A stretch of 40,458 nt of DNA from Haloferax profundi (GTDB taxonomy: Archaea > Halobacteriota > Halobacteria > Halobacteriales > Haloferacaceae). The position numbers and the translations under genes are program-made. The stretch is from assembly GCF_001469865.1 (NCBI RefSeq), contig NZ_LOPV01000095.1, positions 1 to 40,458 on the forward strand, given 5' to 3'. Position 1 is the first letter of the stretch. Each line of letters opens with the position of its first letter. Under the pieces are notes generated by a model that made no database searches, had not been told where the DNA came from, and was given only the letters and a program-made list of their open reading frames with translations. Below are positions 31,879-40,413 of this stretch, piece after piece.

Positions 31879-32053
31879 TGTGTGTTCCTAATACCGGATT
31901 GTCGTCTCCGAACGTTCGTATGTGTTGCAAGCCGTCTCATAAAGGTTCCCAAAACAACCGGAGAGGGCGGAGTATAAGCACGAATCTCGCCGTCGTTCCC
32001 GGTCGTGTAGCCACTCGTGAAACAACCAATAAAGAAAGTGTCGGTGGCCGCAG
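31879..32053 (-). promoter_or_regulatory. Internal control region between atpI and atpK
   Basis: This is the only long gap within the atp operon. Just after the atpI stop the minus strand is T-rich (CTTTCTTTATTGG, within 32025-32040), a possible terminator. Two TATA-like elements follow: TGCTTATACT (31971-31980) and CCTTTATGAG (31937-31946), the latter about 63 nt before the atpK start. An internal promoter would raise c-ring expression over atpH-atpI. Confidence 0.5.
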
Positions 32054-34264
32054 TTAGTCTTCGGTCGTGAACTGTCGGTCGTAGCCGAACGGTTCGTACT
32101 CGCGGCCGCCGCCTTCGAAGAACTTGCCGAAGAACTCGACGTACTCGAGACGGACCGCCTGCAGGCCGGCGCTCGTGACACCGAGCGCGAGGACGAGCAA
32201 GTGACCGACGACGAGGACGACGAGTCCGAGGATGAGCGTCGCCGCACCGCCGTGGACGAGTCCACCGAAGAGAATCTCGGTCACTTCGTAACCGTGGTAA
32301 CTCAGCGTCTCACCCGGTGCCAGTGCCGCCACGGCGGCGGCGTCGGGCATTCCGCCGAGTCCGAAGTGCCATCCACCGTGGTCGTCGACGTACACACCGA
32401 AGAACAGCAGGTTGACCGTGAAGGCCATCCCGGCCTTCGCGAGCAGCACTGCCGCGATACGGGTGTACGACAGGACGTTCGAGAGCACGCTGATGAACTC
32501 GACGAGTTCAGCAGGTTCGGCCATCGCGAGGAACGCGAGACCGACGAAGAAGAGGCCGAGTCCGGCCCAACCGACTATCGCGGGGAACCCGGAGAAGCCG
32601 ATGGGGAGGACACCGCCGCTCGCGAACGTCGTGAACAGGAACTCCGGCGGGATGTCGCCGAGCGCCGGGCTGAAGATCCAAATCCACAGGCCGTTGAGCA
32701 TCAGAATCCACGAGCCGGCTTCGAGCACGGCTTCCTTGACACCGTGGAGATTGGACACATCGACGAACTTGAAGATGTAGCCGATGTTGAGGTGGAAGAT
32801 TCCGAGCATGACGCTCACGGTGAGCCAGCCGAGTGCCCACTCGGCCGTGGCCGGCGAGAGGCCTTTCTCGATCGGGGCATGCGCGAGGCCGACGACGTCG
32901 TGCCAGAAGTAGTCGGCGATGACGTGCAACCCGAAGAGCTCCCCATAGAGGATTCCGAAGAGCATCGTGAACAGACCTGCAGCGATGGTGATACCACCCA
33001 TGCTCTTGAGCGCACCATCGTCGTACTTCGCATAGAGGAAGTACCCGATTGCAGTGTAGATGATCCCGTATCCGAGGTCACCGATCATGAACCCGAAGAA
33101 CGCCGGGAACGTGAGGAACAGGATGACCGTGGGGTCGAGTTCGTAGTAGTTCGGCCGGTTGACTGCCTGGACGAGCAGTTCGAACGGCTTGACCGCACCG
33201 CTGTTCTGCTGGACGACCGGCGGTTCGTCGTTGCTCATCGTGACCGTCCCGCCGTCGGTCGCTGCGGGGGTCCCACCGCTCTCAGACACCGATTCGCGAG
33301 CGTGGTCCTCACCGTCGTGCGAGAACTCGGCGCGTTCGAGTTCTTCGACGTCGACGTGTTCACCGACCGCGGACTTCAGTCCCTTCGCGAACGCGTTGTA
33401 GCGTTCCGTCGGAATCCACCCTTCGGCGACGAAGGCGTTCTCCGTCGTCGCAAACGAGAGTGGTGCCTCGGTCTTCTGGACGTCGATGGCGAGGCGTTCT
33501 TCGGCGGCGAGAAGGAACTCGCCCTCTTCGACCCGAAGGTCGTTGAGTTCCGACTCAACCGTCTCGAGTTTCGACTCGAGTTCACGTCGCTGCTGTTCGA
33601 GGTCCCGAACGTATGCTTCTGGACTGTCCGAAGCGTCCGGAATCTCGAGCATCGTGAACTCGACGCCGACGAGCGCGTCTGCGAGCGCCATCTCGTCTGC
33701 ACCGTCGACGGGACGGCCGAATATCGCGTGCGTGCGCTCTCCGGAGAATATCTCGAAGTCCGAGATTTGGTCGGAGTCGACGATTGCACGTTCGACGGGC
33801 TCTACTTTGCCTCGTCCGACGACGACCTGTAGCGAGTCGTACCCCGACAGGAGGTCGAGGTCGATTCCGAGGTCGACGAACGGTTTTATCGCGTCGATTT
33901 CTTCGCCGACGCTGCGAATCCCGTTCTTCAGCTCGGAGCGACGGTCGTCCAGTTCGTTGACCTTCTCTCGGATCTCTTCGAGGGGTTCACCCAGCGCGTC
34001 GTCCGGGACGATGCGCTGACGGCCGGCGTCGTTCTCGTCGACACCGAGGATGCTCTTGAGCGAGCGAACGGTGACGAGTTTGTCGGACGCACTCTCTGCG
34101 CCTTCGATTGGCGACCCCGTCTCGAATCCGAAGTCCTCCTGCCACGACCCGTCGTATTCGGTGACGTGGAGCAGTCGGAGGTCGTGGACAGCCTCGATGA
34201 CCTCGGGCATGACGCCCTTAGAACCGGTCACCGAGACCTTGCTCATCTGCTCAGGTCTGAGCAT
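32054..34264 (-). CDS. atpI: A-type ATP synthase subunit I (a-type stator)
   Basis: Subunit I provides the stator half-channels beside the c-ring. The 736-residue protein has a large cytosolic N-terminal domain (about 1-340, with coiled coils such as LEQQRRELESKLETVESELN) and about eight TM helices afterwards. The essential arginine lies in VLSYTRIAAVLLA. The ATG at 34264 (MLRPEQMSKV) matches the usual haloarchaeal start and overlaps the end of atpH by 14 nt; the next Met, at 34246, would avoid the overlap. A linker rich in Ser/Asp/Thr (about 320-370) separates the two halves. Confidence 0.95.
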   Translation of the reverse strand: MLRPEQMSKVSVTGSKGVMPEVIEAVHDLRLLHVTEYDGSWQEDFGFETGSPIEGAESASDKLVTVRSLKSILGVDENDAGRQRIVPDDALGEPLEEIREKVNELDDRRSELKNGIRSVGEEIDAIKPFVDLGIDLDLLSGYDSLQVVVGRGKVEPVERAIVDSDQISDFEIFSGERTHAIFGRPVDGADEMALADALVGVEFTMLEIPDASDSPEAYVRDLEQQRRELESKLETVESELNDLRVEEGEFLLAAEERLAIDVQKTEAPLSFATTENAFVAEGWIPTERYNAFAKGLKSAVGEHVDVEELERAEFSHDGEDHARESVSESGGTPAATDGGTVTMSNDEPPVVQQNSGAVKPFELLVQAVNRPNYYELDPTVILFLTFPAFFGFMIGDLGYGIIYTAIGYFLYAKYDDGALKSMGGITIAAGLFTMLFGILYGELFGLHVIADYFWHDVVGLAHAPIEKGLSPATAEWALGWLTVSVMLGIFHLNIGYIFKFVDVSNLHGVKEAVLEAGSWILMLNGLWIWIFSPALGDIPPEFLFTTFASGGVLPIGFSGFPAIVGWAGLGLFFVGLAFLAMAEPAELVEFISVLSNVLSYTRIAAVLLAKAGMAFTVNLLFFGVYVDDHGGWHFGLGGMPDAAAVAALAPGETLSYHGYEVTEILFGGLVHGGAATLILGLVVLVVGHLLVLALGVTSAGLQAVRLEYVEFFGKFFEGGGREYEPFGYDRQFTTED

Positions 34265-34583
34265 CAACCGCCTCCTCGAACTTGCCGATGGCGAATTCGA
34301 CCGCCTCGTCGATGCGGTCTTCCGCCTCGGCGACCAGTTCGTCACGGGCTTCCTCGCCCTCTTCGAGGATGCGTTCCCGTTCGGCCTCTATCTCTTTGCG
34401 CCCTTCCTGCAGACGCTCCGATTCGAGTTCGTCAGCCTCTTCTTCGGCCTCGGAGCGAATCTCGTCGGCCTCGCGGCGCGCCTCCGCGACGAGTTCCTCA
34501 CGTTTGGCCTCGGCCTCTTCGACAATGTCGTCGGCCTCCTGCTCGGCCGTTTTGATTCGTTCGAGAACCTCTTGTCTCGGCAT
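34251..34583 (-). CDS. atpH: A-type ATP synthase subunit H
   Basis: Subunit H pairs with E in the peripheral stalks. The 110-residue protein is almost entirely one Glu/Ala/Arg coiled coil (AEQEADDIVEEAEAKREELV; ARREADEIRSEAEEEADELE). It is the first gene of the operon. ATG 34583 (MPRQEVL) is chosen because the strong TATA-like CACCTTATAC lies about 35 nt upstream; the longer frame starts within that leader. Confidence 0.93.
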   Translation of the reverse strand: MPRQEVLERIKTAEQEADDIVEEAEAKREELVAEARREADEIRSEAEEEADELESERLQEGRKEIEAERERILEEGEEARDELVAEAEDRIDEAVEFAIGKFEEAVDAQT

Positions 34584-34613
34584 ACTCGTATCACAGGAAC
34601 GTTGCACAAGCGC

Positions 34614-34624
34614 TGTATAAGGTG
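34614..34624 (-). promoter_or_regulatory. TATA box of the atp operon
   Basis: CACCTTATACA on the minus strand is centred about 35 nt before the atpH ATG at 34583, predicting a leader of about 8 nt. Confidence 0.6.
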
Positions 34625-34707
34625 TTTGCGGAAAGTTGGCGAGAGGGTCTCGGTTTCGGACGCGACGAACGCGGAGAAAACACCCAAATCCGACGGCGAA
34701 TCCGCAC

Positions 34708-34716
34708 CGTTATCAT
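34708..34716 (+). promoter_or_regulatory. TATA-like box of the VTE3-like methyltransferase gene
   Basis: CGTTATCAT is centred about 29 nt before the ATG at 34741. Confidence 0.45.
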
Positions 34717-34740
34717 CAGTGAGTCCTAATTCCGCCGCAA

Positions 34741-35367
34741 ATGGGAGTCCTCGAAAATAAAGCGCGGGCCCGCCTGTTCTACAAGTACCTCTCGAAGGTG
34801 TACGACCAGGTCAACCCGTTCATCTGGAACGAGGAGATGCGCGACGAGGCGCTCGAACTACTCGACATCCAACAGGGCGACCGCGTCCTCGACGTTGGGT
34901 GTGGAACTGGCTTCGGGACCGAAGGTCTGCTCCAGTACACGGACGACGTGCACGGCCTCGACCAGAGTATCCACCAGATGCAGAAGGCCTGGGAGAAGTT
35001 CGGCAAGAACGACGAAGTCCGGTTCTACCGCGGTGACGCCGAACGTCTGCCCTTTGCCGACGACTCGTTCGACGTCATCTGGTCGTCCGGGTCCATCGAG
35101 TACTGGCCGAACCCCGTCACGGCGTTAGAAGACTTCCGCCGCGTGGTCAAACCCGGCAACAAAGTGCTCGTCGTCGGCCCCGACTACCCGAAGACTGGTG
35201 TCTTCCAGAAACTCGCCGACGCAATCATGCTGTTCTACGACGAGGAGGAGGCCGACCGGATGTTCAAGGCCGCCGGATTCGTCGATATCGAACACCACAT
35301 CCTCCAGCGCCAACCGGGAAGCCCACGGGCTATCGTGACAATCGCGCGCGCACCTGCGGACGAATAG
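34741..35367 (+). CDS. Quinone-type C-methyltransferase (VTE3-like)
   Basis: The 208-residue class I methyltransferase has motif I VLDVGCGTGFGTEGL (about 49-63). Its long similarity to plant VTE3 (MPBQ/MSBQ methyltransferase) is recognisable in LFYKYLSKVYDQVNPFIWN (12-30), SSGSIEYWPNPV (about 116-127) and VVGPDYPKTGVFQKLADAIM. Plant VTE3 methylates plastoquinone and tocopherol precursors, and an archaeal origin for it has been proposed. In a haloarchaeon the likely substrate is menaquinone or a precursor; this is inference. It is divergent from the ATP synthase operon. Confidence 0.85.
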   Translation: MGVLENKARARLFYKYLSKVYDQVNPFIWNEEMRDEALELLDIQQGDRVLDVGCGTGFGTEGLLQYTDDVHGLDQSIHQMQKAWEKFGKNDEVRFYRGDAERLPFADDSFDVIWSSGSIEYWPNPVTALEDFRRVVKPGNKVLVVGPDYPKTGVFQKLADAIMLFYDEEEADRMFKAAGFVDIEHHILQRQPGSPRAIVTIARAPADE

Positions 35368-35414
35368 TCCAGACGACTCACTGTTCTACAACCCTCGGAC
35401 CACTCACACCGTTC

Positions 35415-35897
35415 TCACGACGCTATCGTTCGACCCACGGCGACTGGCGTGTCGTCGTCGTAGACACGGACGACGACTCGTACACCCGGCGAGAGAGCAG
35501 GGTCGTTCGTACCCGCGAGTTCGAAACTCGCCTCCTCGCCGACTGTCCACCGGGGGTCCGACGCGACGTTGAACGGCCCGGTCGGCCCCGGTCGAAACCC
35601 GCGCGCCGAGAAGAACGGAATCGGCGGTTGATACGCCAGTGGGTCGCCGTCGACCGTGATTCGAAGTCGAAGCGACCGAACGTCGAGCGGCGCGCCCCCT
35701 TCGTGTGTTAGTGTGACAGTCTCGTCCGCGACAGAGACAGACAGGACCGTCGGCCGAATCGGGTCGTGAGTGGCGTCGGCGGTGTCGAGGGCGGCGGCAC
35801 CGACGACACCCGCGAGGACGACGAGCAACCCGACGAAGAGGACGCTTCCGACGAGGCCCGTCGACCCGCGCGTGGCGTGCTGGAACTGGCGAGGCAT
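35415..35897 (-). CDS. Type IV pilin-like/archaellin-like surface protein
   Basis: The 160-residue protein begins MPRQFQHATRGSTGLVGSVL and has a hydrophobic helix at about residues 13-36. The layout (basic residues, RG, then a glycine-punctuated helix) resembles haloarchaeal pilins of the former DUF1628 family (consensus like RAVSPVIGVIL), though the cleavage region is degenerate. The C-terminal part is a beta-rich domain with PLDVRSLRLRI and a proline-rich middle. Exported and membrane associated, it may be a minor pilin. It follows the secreted coiled-coil protein gene in the same direction with 60 nt between. Confidence 0.75.
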   Translation of the reverse strand: MPRQFQHATRGSTGLVGSVLFVGLLVVLAGVVGAAALDTADATHDPIRPTVLSVSVADETVTLTHEGGAPLDVRSLRLRITVDGDPLAYQPPIPFFSARGFRPGPTGPFNVASDPRWTVGEEASFELAGTNDPALSPGVRVVVRVYDDDTPVAVGRTIAS

Positions 35898-35919
35898 CGA
35901 GACGAGGTGGCCCCGTCAT

Positions 35920-35929
35920 CAGATAAGAA
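35920..35929 (-). promoter_or_regulatory. TATA-like box of the pilin-like gene
   Basis: TTCTTATCTG on the minus strand is centred about 28 nt before the ATG at 35897. It lies between the two same-strand genes, so the pilin-like gene may have its own promoter. Confidence 0.45.
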
Positions 35930-35957
35930 GGTTCGGCAACCTCTGGTCGTGAGTAAT

Positions 35958-37289
35958 CTACGCCGTCGACGCCGTCGTCGGCGACGCTGTCGGTTGCACA
36001 TCAGTCGTGGTGTTGGTGGACCCGGTCGAGTTCGTCGCTAACTCGGGAATCGGCGTCGGCGAGACGGTGAGGACGACAGCGGCGTTCCCTCTGATGACCG
36101 TGATGGTGTACGGACTCGACGGCGAGACGGTCCAAATCGCCCCGTCGAGTCCGGTCCGACCGAGGAGCGTACTCTCTCGACTCGCCTCGACACCGATTGT
36201 CACGTTCGCGTTTATCGGGTCACCAGTCGCGGACTCGTTCAGTTGGATGCGAAGCGGGCCACCGGGATACGTCCGGTACACCGTGAGGTTGATGCCGTCT
36301 TTGATTTCGCTCTCCGGGACGCCGCGCGACAGGGTATCGAGGGGGCGCGTCTGTGACTCTTTGAAGACGTTCTTACTCCCGCTGTCGACGTACGCGTATA
36401 ACTGGCCTCTGTCGTGGTTGATGCGGACGAGGTAACTGTTCCCCGCGCCGACCACGTCTGCACCGTTCTGTGTCGCACGACTCTCCCAGACTTCGGGATA
36501 GTTCTCGGAGACGGTTTCGAGTGCTTCGGTAGGTGAGACGCCACTTTCGTCTCTGTCGCGGAGGTCACCGCGATAGGCTTCCCGGACGTAGGTATCGTCC
36601 GCGACGGTGCTCAGAACGACGCCTGACTGACTCGTACGGACGGAGAACCGCGTCGGGTCTGCCTTTCCGGTGAGTACCTCTGCGGTGTGAGCGCGGACCG
36701 GACCGGTGAAGGTGTCGAGTTCGCGCTCGAGGGCCGCTAACCGCCCAGAGTCGATAGAGAAGTCGGGGGTCTCGGCGGCGAGTTCTCGCAACGCGATGCG
36801 TCGCTCGTCGAGGTCACGCGCCTCGGCGTCGATACGGGCGAACTCGACGAGCAGTTCGCGCGCCGTCAGTTCGTCGGCGTTGTACTGGGTGATAGCGGAC
36901 TGCTGGTCGCTCTGGAGTGCGATTGCGCGTTGTTCGACGCGGTTCAACTCGCCGAGAATCAGTTGACTGCGGAGACTCACGTCGTCGCCCACAGATTCGA
37001 TTCGGTTGATGGACGCGCGTGTCTGAATCTGGCCACCGGCCCTGAGGGCGGCGAAGTCGAGCGACGGACCGAGGTCGACGTACTCTGTTTCGACGGTCGA
37101 ACGAACCAGCGACGACTCCTCGATATCGAGGACGCGGATAGTCTCGTTCGTCGGCGGTTGGACCTGCGCGGTGGTCGTGCCATCGATGGCCGTCGCTTGG
37201 CCTGCGATGCCACCGGGATTCGCCGCGGCGAGAACCGGTGAGGCCACCAAGAGTATCACGACGAAGAGCGGGAGGGCCTTCATCGCCAT
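35958..37289 (-). CDS. Secreted coiled-coil protein, haloarchaeal DUF7096-type
   Basis: The 443-residue protein has a Sec-type signal (MAMKALPLFVVILLVASPVLA) cleaved near residue 21-24. Residues about 95-200 are helical and charged (REVEQRAIALQ-like, then FARIDAEARDLDERRIALRE), suggesting coiled coil. The C-terminal part is beta-rich and ends with a Ser/Thr/Pro tail, probably glycosylated. There is no C-terminal anchor. I recall families such as DUF7096 with this layout but the assignment is tentative. It is divergent from the membrane-anchored HTH gene, with which it may be co-regulated. Confidence 0.75.
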   Translation of the reverse strand: MAMKALPLFVVILLVASPVLAAANPGGIAGQATAIDGTTTAQVQPPTNETIRVLDIEESSLVRSTVETEYVDLGPSLDFAALRAGGQIQTRASINRIESVGDDVSLRSQLILGELNRVEQRAIALQSDQQSAITQYNADELTARELLVEFARIDAEARDLDERRIALRELAAETPDFSIDSGRLAALERELDTFTGPVRAHTAEVLTGKADPTRFSVRTSQSGVVLSTVADDTYVREAYRGDLRDRDESGVSPTEALETVSENYPEVWESRATQNGADVVGAGNSYLVRINHDRGQLYAYVDSGSKNVFKESQTRPLDTLSRGVPESEIKDGINLTVYRTYPGGPLRIQLNESATGDPINANVTIGVEASRESTLLGRTGLDGAIWTVSPSSPYTITVIRGNAAVVLTVSPTPIPELATNSTGSTNTTTDVQPTASPTTASTA

Positions 37290-37309
37290 AGCGGTACACG
37301 ATGCCGGTA

Positions 37310-37317
37310 CTAAAATG
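37310..37317 (-). promoter_or_regulatory. TATA-like box of the secreted protein gene
   Basis: CATTTTAG on the minus strand is centred about 25 nt before the ATG at 37289. Confidence 0.45.
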
Positions 37318-37380
37318 ACCCTCTTGTGACCGGGTCTGTCGACCGAGACGACTCGCCGAGGGGGGTGAGTCGATGGAAAG

Positions 37381-37390
37381 CGTTTTCATC
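37381..37390 (+). promoter_or_regulatory. TATA-like box of the membrane-anchored HTH gene
   Basis: CGTTTTCATC is centred about 28 nt before the ATG at 37413 and supports that start over the upstream frame opening. Confidence 0.45.
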
Positions 37391-37412
37391 GCCCGACGAA
37401 ACGGATTCACGT

Positions 37413-38555
37413 ATGCGGAGCGTCGCCCTCATCGTTGCTCTCCTCACCGTCGTCGCTGGTATCGCGGCACCGGTTGCGGCGGGAGGCCCGTCCGTCGCCG
37501 AAACCTCCGCCCCCGAGACGGCGACGGCCCTCGACGACACGTCGGTCGTCGCCCAACAGTCGACGCTCGAACGGTCGCCGCAGACAGATATCTTCATCGA
37601 ACTCAACCGCGACCAATCGGCATCGTGGCGCATCGAGATGCGCTACGAACTCGAAAGCGAAAACGAGACGGCGGCGTTCGAAGAGTTCGCAGCGGAGTAC
37701 GAGGCTGGGAACGCGGACGTTGGCCTCGACGCGGCCCTCTTCGAGCGAGTCAGCGACACGGCGGAGTCGCAAACCGGACGCACGATGGCCATCGAGAACG
37801 CGACGACGAGGGCGTACATCGAGAACGAGACGGGCGTCGTCGCACTCACGTTCACGTGGACGAACTTCCTCGAACAGACTGACAACGGGGTCCGACTCGG
37901 TGACGCGTTCGCTGCCGGAGGCGGCCAGACGTGGCTCACCTCACTCGGCGCGAATCAGAACCTCACCATCCAGACGCCGCCAGGGTACGCGGTCAGCAGT
38001 ACGAACCTCCCACTCGAAGACAACGCAATCGTCATCGAGGGCCCGCGAACGTTCGAGTCGACCGACGAGTTGACTGTGAGTTACGTCTCCACAGGTGGGC
38101 AGTCGGTCGACATTCCCTGGGGTGTCCTCGCCGGCCTCGCTGTCGTCGTCACCCTCTCGGGCGCAGCAGTCGTGTACGTCCGTCGGCAGTCGAAAGACGA
38201 ACTCGGTTCGACGCCAGCCACCACCGACACCGCCTCGAGCGACGAAATCTCATCCGAACCAGAACCAGAAGCAGCGTCCGAACCAGAGCCTACCGAAGAA
38301 CCAATCGGCCCCGTCGAATCGTCGGAATCGGGCGTCGACTTGGACCTCCTGTCCGACGAAGAGCGGGTCGAACTGCTCTTAGAACAGAACGGTGGTCGGA
38401 TGAAGCAGGCCAACATCGTCAAGGAGACTGGCTGGTCCGACGCCAAAGTCTCGCAACTGCTCTCGTCGATGGCCGACGAGAACCGCGTCGAAAAGCTCCG
38501 TCTCGGGCGCGAGAACCTCATCTCGCTCCCGGACGAAGTCGAAGACGACGCGTAA
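37413..38555 (+). CDS. Membrane-anchored winged-HTH regulator with extracellular sensor domain
   Basis: The 380-residue protein has a signal peptide (about 1-23), an extracellular beta-rich domain (about 50-220, with ELNRDQSASWRIEMRYEL and FTWTNFLEQT), one TM helix (about 224-247, followed by RRQS), an acidic Glu/Pro/Ser linker (about 255-300) and a cytoplasmic winged helix (about 308-372, ANIVKETGWSDAKVSQLLSS). It should link an outside signal to DNA binding directly, in a one-component arrangement known for haloarchaeal families. It is divergent from the secreted coiled-coil protein gene, whose product could be its partner or target. Ligand and target genes are unknown. Confidence 0.85.
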   Translation: MRSVALIVALLTVVAGIAAPVAAGGPSVAETSAPETATALDDTSVVAQQSTLERSPQTDIFIELNRDQSASWRIEMRYELESENETAAFEEFAAEYEAGNADVGLDAALFERVSDTAESQTGRTMAIENATTRAYIENETGVVALTFTWTNFLEQTDNGVRLGDAFAAGGGQTWLTSLGANQNLTIQTPPGYAVSSTNLPLEDNAIVIEGPRTFESTDELTVSYVSTGGQSVDIPWGVLAGLAVVVTLSGAAVVYVRRQSKDELGSTPATTDTASSDEISSEPEPEAASEPEPTEEPIGPVESSESGVDLDLLSDEERVELLLEQNGGRMKQANIVKETGWSDAKVSQLLSSMADENRVEKLRLGRENLISLPDEVEDDA

Positions 38556-38591
38556 TCGAACGACGACGCCGCGGTTGGCCGCGGTGCGAAA

Positions 38592-38600
38592 ACGTTTATT
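38592..38600 (+). promoter_or_regulatory. TATA box of etfBA
   Basis: ACGTTTATT is centred about 28 nt before the ATG at 38625, the usual spacing for a leaderless haloarchaeal mRNA, and favours that start over the TTG at 38622. Confidence 0.55.
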
Positions 38601-38624
38601 CGCCCCCGTCGGTAGTGAACGTTG

Positions 38625-39419
38625 ATGAAAGTTCTCGTAACTGTCAAAGAGGTAGCCGAGGTGGAGGAGGACTTCCAACTCGACGGCCTCCACGTCGCAG
38701 AACAATATCTCGAGTACGACCTCAACGAGTGGGACGAGTACGCGGTCGAAGAGGCGGTCCAAATCGCCGAGGAGAACGACGACGTCGAAGTCGTCAGCGT
38801 GACTATCGGCCCCGAGCGCTCCGAAGAGACCATCCGCATGGCACTCGCCAAGGGTGTCGACCGCGCCGTCCGCGTGTGGGACGACGCTCTCGACGACGTC
38901 GACCTGCTCGACGTCGGCGCGAAGACGCGTCTCCTCTCGGCCGTCGTCGAAGAAGAAGACCCTGACCTCGTCCTCACGGGTGTGCAGGCGAACGACGACA
39001 GTTTCGGTGCGACCGGTGTCTCGCTCGCGTCTGCAATCGACTTCGAGTGGGCAGCAGTCGTCAACGCCCTCGACCTCGACGTCGATGGCGGCGTCGCGAA
39101 CGTCCGCCGCGAACTCGAAGGCGGCGTCGAAGAACTCACCGAAGTCGACCTCCCGGCCGTCCTCACCATCCAGACGGGTATCAACGAACCCCGCTACGCG
39201 AGTCTGCGCGGGATTCGGCAGGCCCAGTCGAAAGAAATCAAGCCGATGGCCCTCTCGGACCTCGGTCTCGACGACGCTGTCGTCGAGTCGGACCTCGTCC
39301 TGACCGACGTGTACGAACCAGAGACGGAATCCGACGCCGTCTACTTCGAGGGTGACGCCGGGGAGCAAGCCGCCGAACTTGCGACTGTCCTCCGCGAGAA
39401 GGGGGTGGGTGCCCAATGA
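38625..39419 (+). CDS. etfB: Electron transfer flavoprotein, beta subunit
   Basis: EtfB with EtfA accepts electrons from dehydrogenases such as acyl-CoA dehydrogenases and passes them to the quinone pool. The 264-residue protein begins MKVLVTVKEVAEV and has the family segments LNEWDEYAVEEAVQIAEE (about 38-55), VVSVTIGPERSEETIRMALA and VLTGVQANDDSFGATGVSLA (about 119-138), plus VDLPAVLTIQTGINEPRYAS. The ATG at 38625 is favoured by the TATA spacing. It overlaps etfA by 4 nt. Confidence 0.95.
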   Translation: MKVLVTVKEVAEVEEDFQLDGLHVAEQYLEYDLNEWDEYAVEEAVQIAEENDDVEVVSVTIGPERSEETIRMALAKGVDRAVRVWDDALDDVDLLDVGAKTRLLSAVVEEEDPDLVLTGVQANDDSFGATGVSLASAIDFEWAAVVNALDLDVDGGVANVRRELEGGVEELTEVDLPAVLTIQTGINEPRYASLRGIRQAQSKEIKPMALSDLGLDDAVVESDLVLTDVYEPETESDAVYFEGDAGEQAAELATVLREKGVGAQ

Positions 39420-40369
39420 GCGACGTTCTCGCAATCACCGAACACCGCCGCGGCGAACTCCGCGACGTGTCGTTCGAACTCGTCACCGCCGGCAGCGACC
39501 TCGTCGGTGAGACTGGCGGCGACCTGCACCTCGCAGTCATCGGCGGCGACGTCGACGCCTTCGCCGACGAACTCGCCCTCGACGGCGTGGACACTATCCA
39601 CACCGTGCCGGAAGGCGACGAGTTCAACCACGACGTGTACGTGCAGGCCATCGCGGCCCTCTACGAGGAACTCGACCCCACGTACGTCCTCATGGGCAAC
39701 ACGGTCAACGGCCTCGACTACGCGCCGGCCGTCGCCGAGCAACTCGACATCCCACTCGTGACCGACGCAATCGGCCTCTCGAACGACGGGAGCCTCGTCG
39801 TCACCCGCGAGATGTACGCCTCGAAGGTCGAGTCGACCGTCGAAGTCGACGCCGACCGCGCCGCAGTCACCATCCGCTCCGCCGAGTGGGAACCCACCGA
39901 AGCGGCGGGCGAACCCGCTGTCGAAGCGTTCGACTTCGAACTGGACGAGTCTCGCGTACGCTCGCGCGTGACCGGATTCGAAGAAGTCGGCGGCGGCGAC
40001 GTCGACATCGCCGACGCGGACGTGCTCGTCTCCGTCGGCCGCGGTATCGAAGAAGAAGAGAACCTCGAACTCGTGCAGGACCTCGCCGACACTCTCGGTG
40101 CGACGCTCTCGTCGTCGCGCCCCATCGTCGACAACGGGTGGCTTCCGAAGGACCGGCAGGTCGGCCAGTCCGGGAAAGTCGTCACGCCGAAGGTCTACCT
40201 CGCCATCGGTATCTCCGGCGCAGTCCAGCACGTCGCTGGGATGAAAGGTGCAGAGACCATCGTCGCGGTCAACACCGACCCCGACGCGCCTATCTTCGAC
40301 ATCGCTGACTACGGTATCGTCGGCGACCTCTTCGACGTGGTTCCGGAACTCATCGAGCAGTTCAGCTAA
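39416..40369 (+). CDS. etfA: Electron transfer flavoprotein, alpha subunit
   Basis: EtfA binds FAD and forms the heterodimer with EtfB. The 317-residue protein has an N-terminal alpha/beta domain and the conserved C-terminal FAD domain: [15 protein letters not shown] (about 203-217), [15 protein letters not shown] (about 243-257), [14 protein letters not shown] and [14 protein letters not shown] near the end. Its ATG overlaps the etfB stop (ATGA). The quinone-side partner (FixCX or EtfQO type) is not in the window and may lie to the right. T-runs follow the stop. Confidence 0.96.
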   Translation: MSDVLAITEHRRGELRDVSFELVTAGSDLVGETGGDLHLAVIGGDVDAFADELALDGVDTIHTVPEGDEFNHDVYVQAIAALYEELDPTYVLMGNTVNGLDYAPAVAEQLDIPLVTDAIGLSNDGSLVVTREMYASKVESTVEVDADRAAVTIRSAEWEPTEAAGEPAVEAFDFELDESRVRSRVTGFEEVGGGDVDIADADVLVSVGRGIEEEENLELVQDLADTLGATLSSSRPIVDNGWLPKDRQVGQSGKVVTPKVYLAIGISGAVQHVAGMKGAETIVAVNTDPDAPIFDIADYGIVGDLFDVVPELIEQFS

Positions 40370-40394
40370 TCCGTCGAAGCGGCTACTCCACCCA

Positions 40395-40413
40395 TTTTTT
40401 GGTCCAGGTTTTT
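40395..40413 (+). terminator. T-runs after etfA
   Basis: TTTTTT (40395-40400) and TTTTT (40409-40413) start 25 nt past the etfA stop, as expected for U-tract archaeal termination. Confidence 0.5.
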
